Shown: positions 62,236 through 64,000 of the stretch, one piece after another | How the letters are laid out: every line of letters begins with the position of its first letter | How positions within the stretch are numbered: the first letter of the stretch is position 1 | Assembly (NCBI GenBank): GCA_964625575.1 | Contig: CAZVBQ010000012.1 | Coordinates: 28,440 to 92,439, forward strand | DNA: 64,000 nucleotides | Direction of reading: 5' to 3' | Origin: UTCHB3 sp964625575 | Lineage (GTDB): Bacteria > Bacteroidota > Ignavibacteria > Ignavibacteriales > Ignavibacteriaceae | Notes under the pieces: generated by a model | Databases searched by the model: none | The model's input: only the letters and a program-made list of their open reading frames with translations | Told to the model about the DNA's origin: nothing | Program-made: the position numbers and the translations under genes

Positions 62236-63228
62236 ATGGACTACAGATACAAACTTGATGACAGGCCGGGGCGAAGGAAGATAAACTGTCCCAAGCCTGC
62301 CTGTCCCGATCACGGAAGGGGAGGCGCGAAAACCTTCACCCGCTATTATGACACAAAAACCGGTGAGTACATCGCGGATGAAGTGGGGCGCTGCGATCAC
62401 GAAGTGAGGTGCAGGTATCACCTGACCCCCTCGGAATATTTCGAAAGATACCCAATGCTGAAGGAGCGGCCCCACGGAAGTGTCTCCCTGAAGCCGGCAC
62501 CCACGGCAAAACCCGGACCGGAGCCGGCGAATTACCCCACAATTCCTTTCGAGGTATTCAGGAAAACCTTGAAAGACCATCATAAAAACAACATTTACCT
62601 TTTCCTCCGTCGCCATTTCACCCGTGAGGTTGCCGACAGGATCGCGGCCAGGTACTACTTGGGAACATCTAAGTACCTCCCCGGAGCGCCTGTTTTTTGG
62701 TATATCGACTCAGAATTTAATGTCACGACCGGCAAGATAATCTACTACCCCGATCCGTTGTCCGGCAAGCGGTACAGGGAGTCTGAGCTCTACCGGTGTA
62801 AACCGGTGATCAATTTTGTTCACGCGGTGCTGAAGATGCCCGGTTTCAAGCGGAAGCCCTGCTTTTTTGGTGAGCACCTCCTGACCGCTGAGCCTGAAAA
62901 ACCGGTAATGGTTGTGGAGAGTGAGAAGTCAGCATTGATCGCGTCTGCTTTCTATCCCGAATCTGTAATCCTCGCCACAGGCGGCATCAACGGACTGCAG
63001 AACCTCAACTGGTCTCTCACCCGCGTCAGGGAGGTGACCCTCGTTCCCGACACTTCAACCGGCAATATCGCATCCCAGATCTGGACAGATCAGGCGAAGC
63101 TGATAAACTCCCGGCATGGGTTGTCAGTTAAAATCTCCGATAAACTGGATACCATCGCCACCGAAAAGCAGAAAAACGAGGGGTGGGATGCCGGAGACTT
63201 TTTATTAAGGCAGAAGGGTGATGGTTGA
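62236..63228 (+). CDS. Primase-like zinc-finger/TOPRIM protein (DUF6371-like)
   Basis: 330 residues. N-terminal Cys/His cluster (INCPKPACPDHG, GRCDHEVRCRYH) like the CHC2-type zinc finger of primases. The middle is alpha/beta. PVMVVESEKSALIAS is a TOPRIM-like acidic motif followed by ATGGINGLQN, and VTLVPDTSTG takes the second acidic position. It probably makes primers for the small element, working with the RepA-like ATPase 125 bp upstream. GAGGGGCG is the ribosome site. DUF6371 identity is from memory. Confidence 0.75.
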   Translation: MDYRYKLDDRPGRRKINCPKPACPDHGRGGAKTFTRYYDTKTGEYIADEVGRCDHEVRCRYHLTPSEYFERYPMLKERPHGSVSLKPAPTAKPGPEPANYPTIPFEVFRKTLKDHHKNNIYLFLRRHFTREVADRIAARYYLGTSKYLPGAPVFWYIDSEFNVTTGKIIYYPDPLSGKRYRESELYRCKPVINFVHAVLKMPGFKRKPCFFGEHLLTAEPEKPVMVVESEKSALIASAFYPESVILATGGINGLQNLNWSLTRVREVTLVPDTSTGNIASQIWTDQAKLINSRHGLSVKISDKLDTIATEKQKNEGWDAGDFLLRQKGDG

Positions 63229-63256
63229 AATGTTAGATGTTAAATGTTAAATGTTA

Positions 63257-63271
63257 TCCGCCTGCGGCGGA
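63257..63271. repeat. Mini-hairpin TCCGCC-TGC-GGCGGA
   Basis: Perfect 6-3-6 palindrome, sister of 60622-60636. Just upstream is TTAGATGTTAAATGTTAAATGTTA, also seen inverted near 60718-60740. Confidence 0.75.
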
Positions 63272-63297
63272 GTGAAGGCTGATGGCTGAGGGCAGCC

Positions 63298-63345
63298 TTT
63301 ATTTGTCTGAATCAAGATTTACAGGATTAAAGGATTCTCAGGATT
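63298..63345. repeat. Dispersed intergenic repeat, copy 2
   Basis: TTTATTTGTCTGAATCAAGATTTACAGGATTAAAGGATTCTCAGGATT, the diverged copy of 53948-53996. Same family, opposite ends of the right-hand accessory region. Confidence 0.75.
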
Positions 63346-63466
63346 GGATCAACAATGCCGATCACGGATGTTGAGATAATCCCGTGAGGGATTTAGCAGG
63401 GGTAGAGCAGTAATTCCCACACGAGGCAGCACCCCGCCAGGGTGCCGTGCTAGTGGATATATGGAA

Positions 63467-63982
63467 TTATACTTCTATTACCTCATCAATTTCTTTCATA
63501 ATTCTATCTGTTTCGACTAATGCCACTATGATTTTCTGATAATGGAAAATATCCTCAAAGCTCAGGATTCTGCCTTTCCGGTCCTTAAGCCATTTCTGGG
63601 CCGGCTGGTATCCGCCAATGTAGAATTCCCAAGCGATAGCAGGAATCCCCTCGAAGTACTGAGTTTTGTTTATATAAACCCTGTTGTTTTCAAATCTGAC
63701 CTTGTCAACTTCATTGTTGCCATTCACCGGATAGGTCGTGATAAATTGAGTAACTCTCTGGCTCTCGAGAAGATGAATCTGACGAAGTTCACTTCCAAGT
63801 GCTACTAATCTCCAAAATTGAGGCGCATCCTTAGGGTAGGGTACTCTCGGAAAGTCAATCCTCAATAACTCTTTGTACTTTAGTCGGTATTTTGGCGAGT
63901 GAAGTACGGAATAAACATAGTCCAGAATGTCGACTGGAGAGAAAGTGTCTTGTCCTGAAATAAGTTTACAGTTTGGAAATCC
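63467..63982 (-). pseudogene. 3' remnant of a type ISP restriction-modification gene
   Basis: Reads as the C-terminus of type ISP/N-6 DNA methylase fusion proteins: TFSPVDILDYVYSVLHSPKY, LLRIDFPRVPYPKDAPQFWR and LGSELRQIHLLES, then the terminal helical region. Full-length family members exceed 1000 residues. Here the open frame ends upstream at a TAA at 63983-63985, about 170 codons in, and no ATG serves as a start. The gene is therefore truncated or frameshifted. The upstream part may continue beyond the window in another frame. Confidence 0.75.
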
Positions 63983-64000
63983 TTAAATTAGTAAAGGAGA

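Overview
The window looks like a chromosomal segment from a bacterium of the Bacteroidota/Ignavibacteriota/Chlorobiota group. This is an inference from three signs: an SucA with an E2 acyltransferase domain fused to its N-terminus, a promoter at 13035-13065 that fits the Bacteroidota pattern (TTG, then TAnnTTTG), and several protein types common in that group. No 16S gene or other decisive marker is present. By eye, the flanks (1-11.1 kb and 60-63.2 kb) are near 50% GC and the middle is clearly richer in A+T.

Layout. 1-11.1 kb is backbone. It holds a leftward TetR-controlled export operon (tetR, HlyD lipoprotein, ABC ATPase, TolC, second ABC ATPase, ABC-2 permease cut by the window edge), an EamA transporter, pdxH, the fused sucA, tRNA-Gly(CCC) and tRNA-Val(TAC). 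11111-53787 is a genomic island of about 42.7 kb inserted in the 3' half of tRNA-Val and bounded by a perfect 44-bp direct repeat. Its left end carries a tyrosine integrase, an excisionase-like protein, an XRE regulator and a primase-helicase. No relaxase, type IV secretion, capsid or packaging gene was seen, so it is an integrative element that would need help to move.

The island cargo is mostly defence-like. (a) A seven-gene leftward operon (22282-17517) ends in a DarT-DarG-DarT arrangement and begins with four unfamiliar proteins, including a membrane-anchored nuclease-like protein and a protein with two topoisomerase-type zinc fingers. (b) Divergent to it is a three-gene operon: Hsp70-like ATPase with a repeat-rich tail, SF1 helicase, and an unknown protein with a Lys-rich tail. 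(c) A block with DUF932, Gam/Gp157-like, class II glutamine amidotransferase, Cys-rich and phiEco32-type amidoligase genes. (d) A sigma54-type AAA+ activator divergent from a two-gene operon that has its own sigma54-like promoter and a 20-bp palindrome. (e) A type III restriction-modification operon (SNF2 helicase, DUF262-HNH, Mod, Res) with a DGQHR protein, an unknown protein and a D12 methyltransferase lying between mod and res. (f) A phosphoribosyltransferase-like gene, a small protein with a Ser/Thr kinase, and a DUF2971 protein.

Right of the island are a second, broken tRNA-Val 3' fragment split by a 44-nt insert of mini-hairpins, a RibD/DHFR-like reductase, a 1582-residue DUF4011-type helicase-nuclease, a membrane-protein gene interrupted by an in-frame stop, a RepA-like ATPase plus primase-like remnant, and the 3' end of a broken type ISP restriction-modification gene. 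The locus looks like a tRNA hot spot that has collected several elements. All functions are from sequence reading alone; no search was run.
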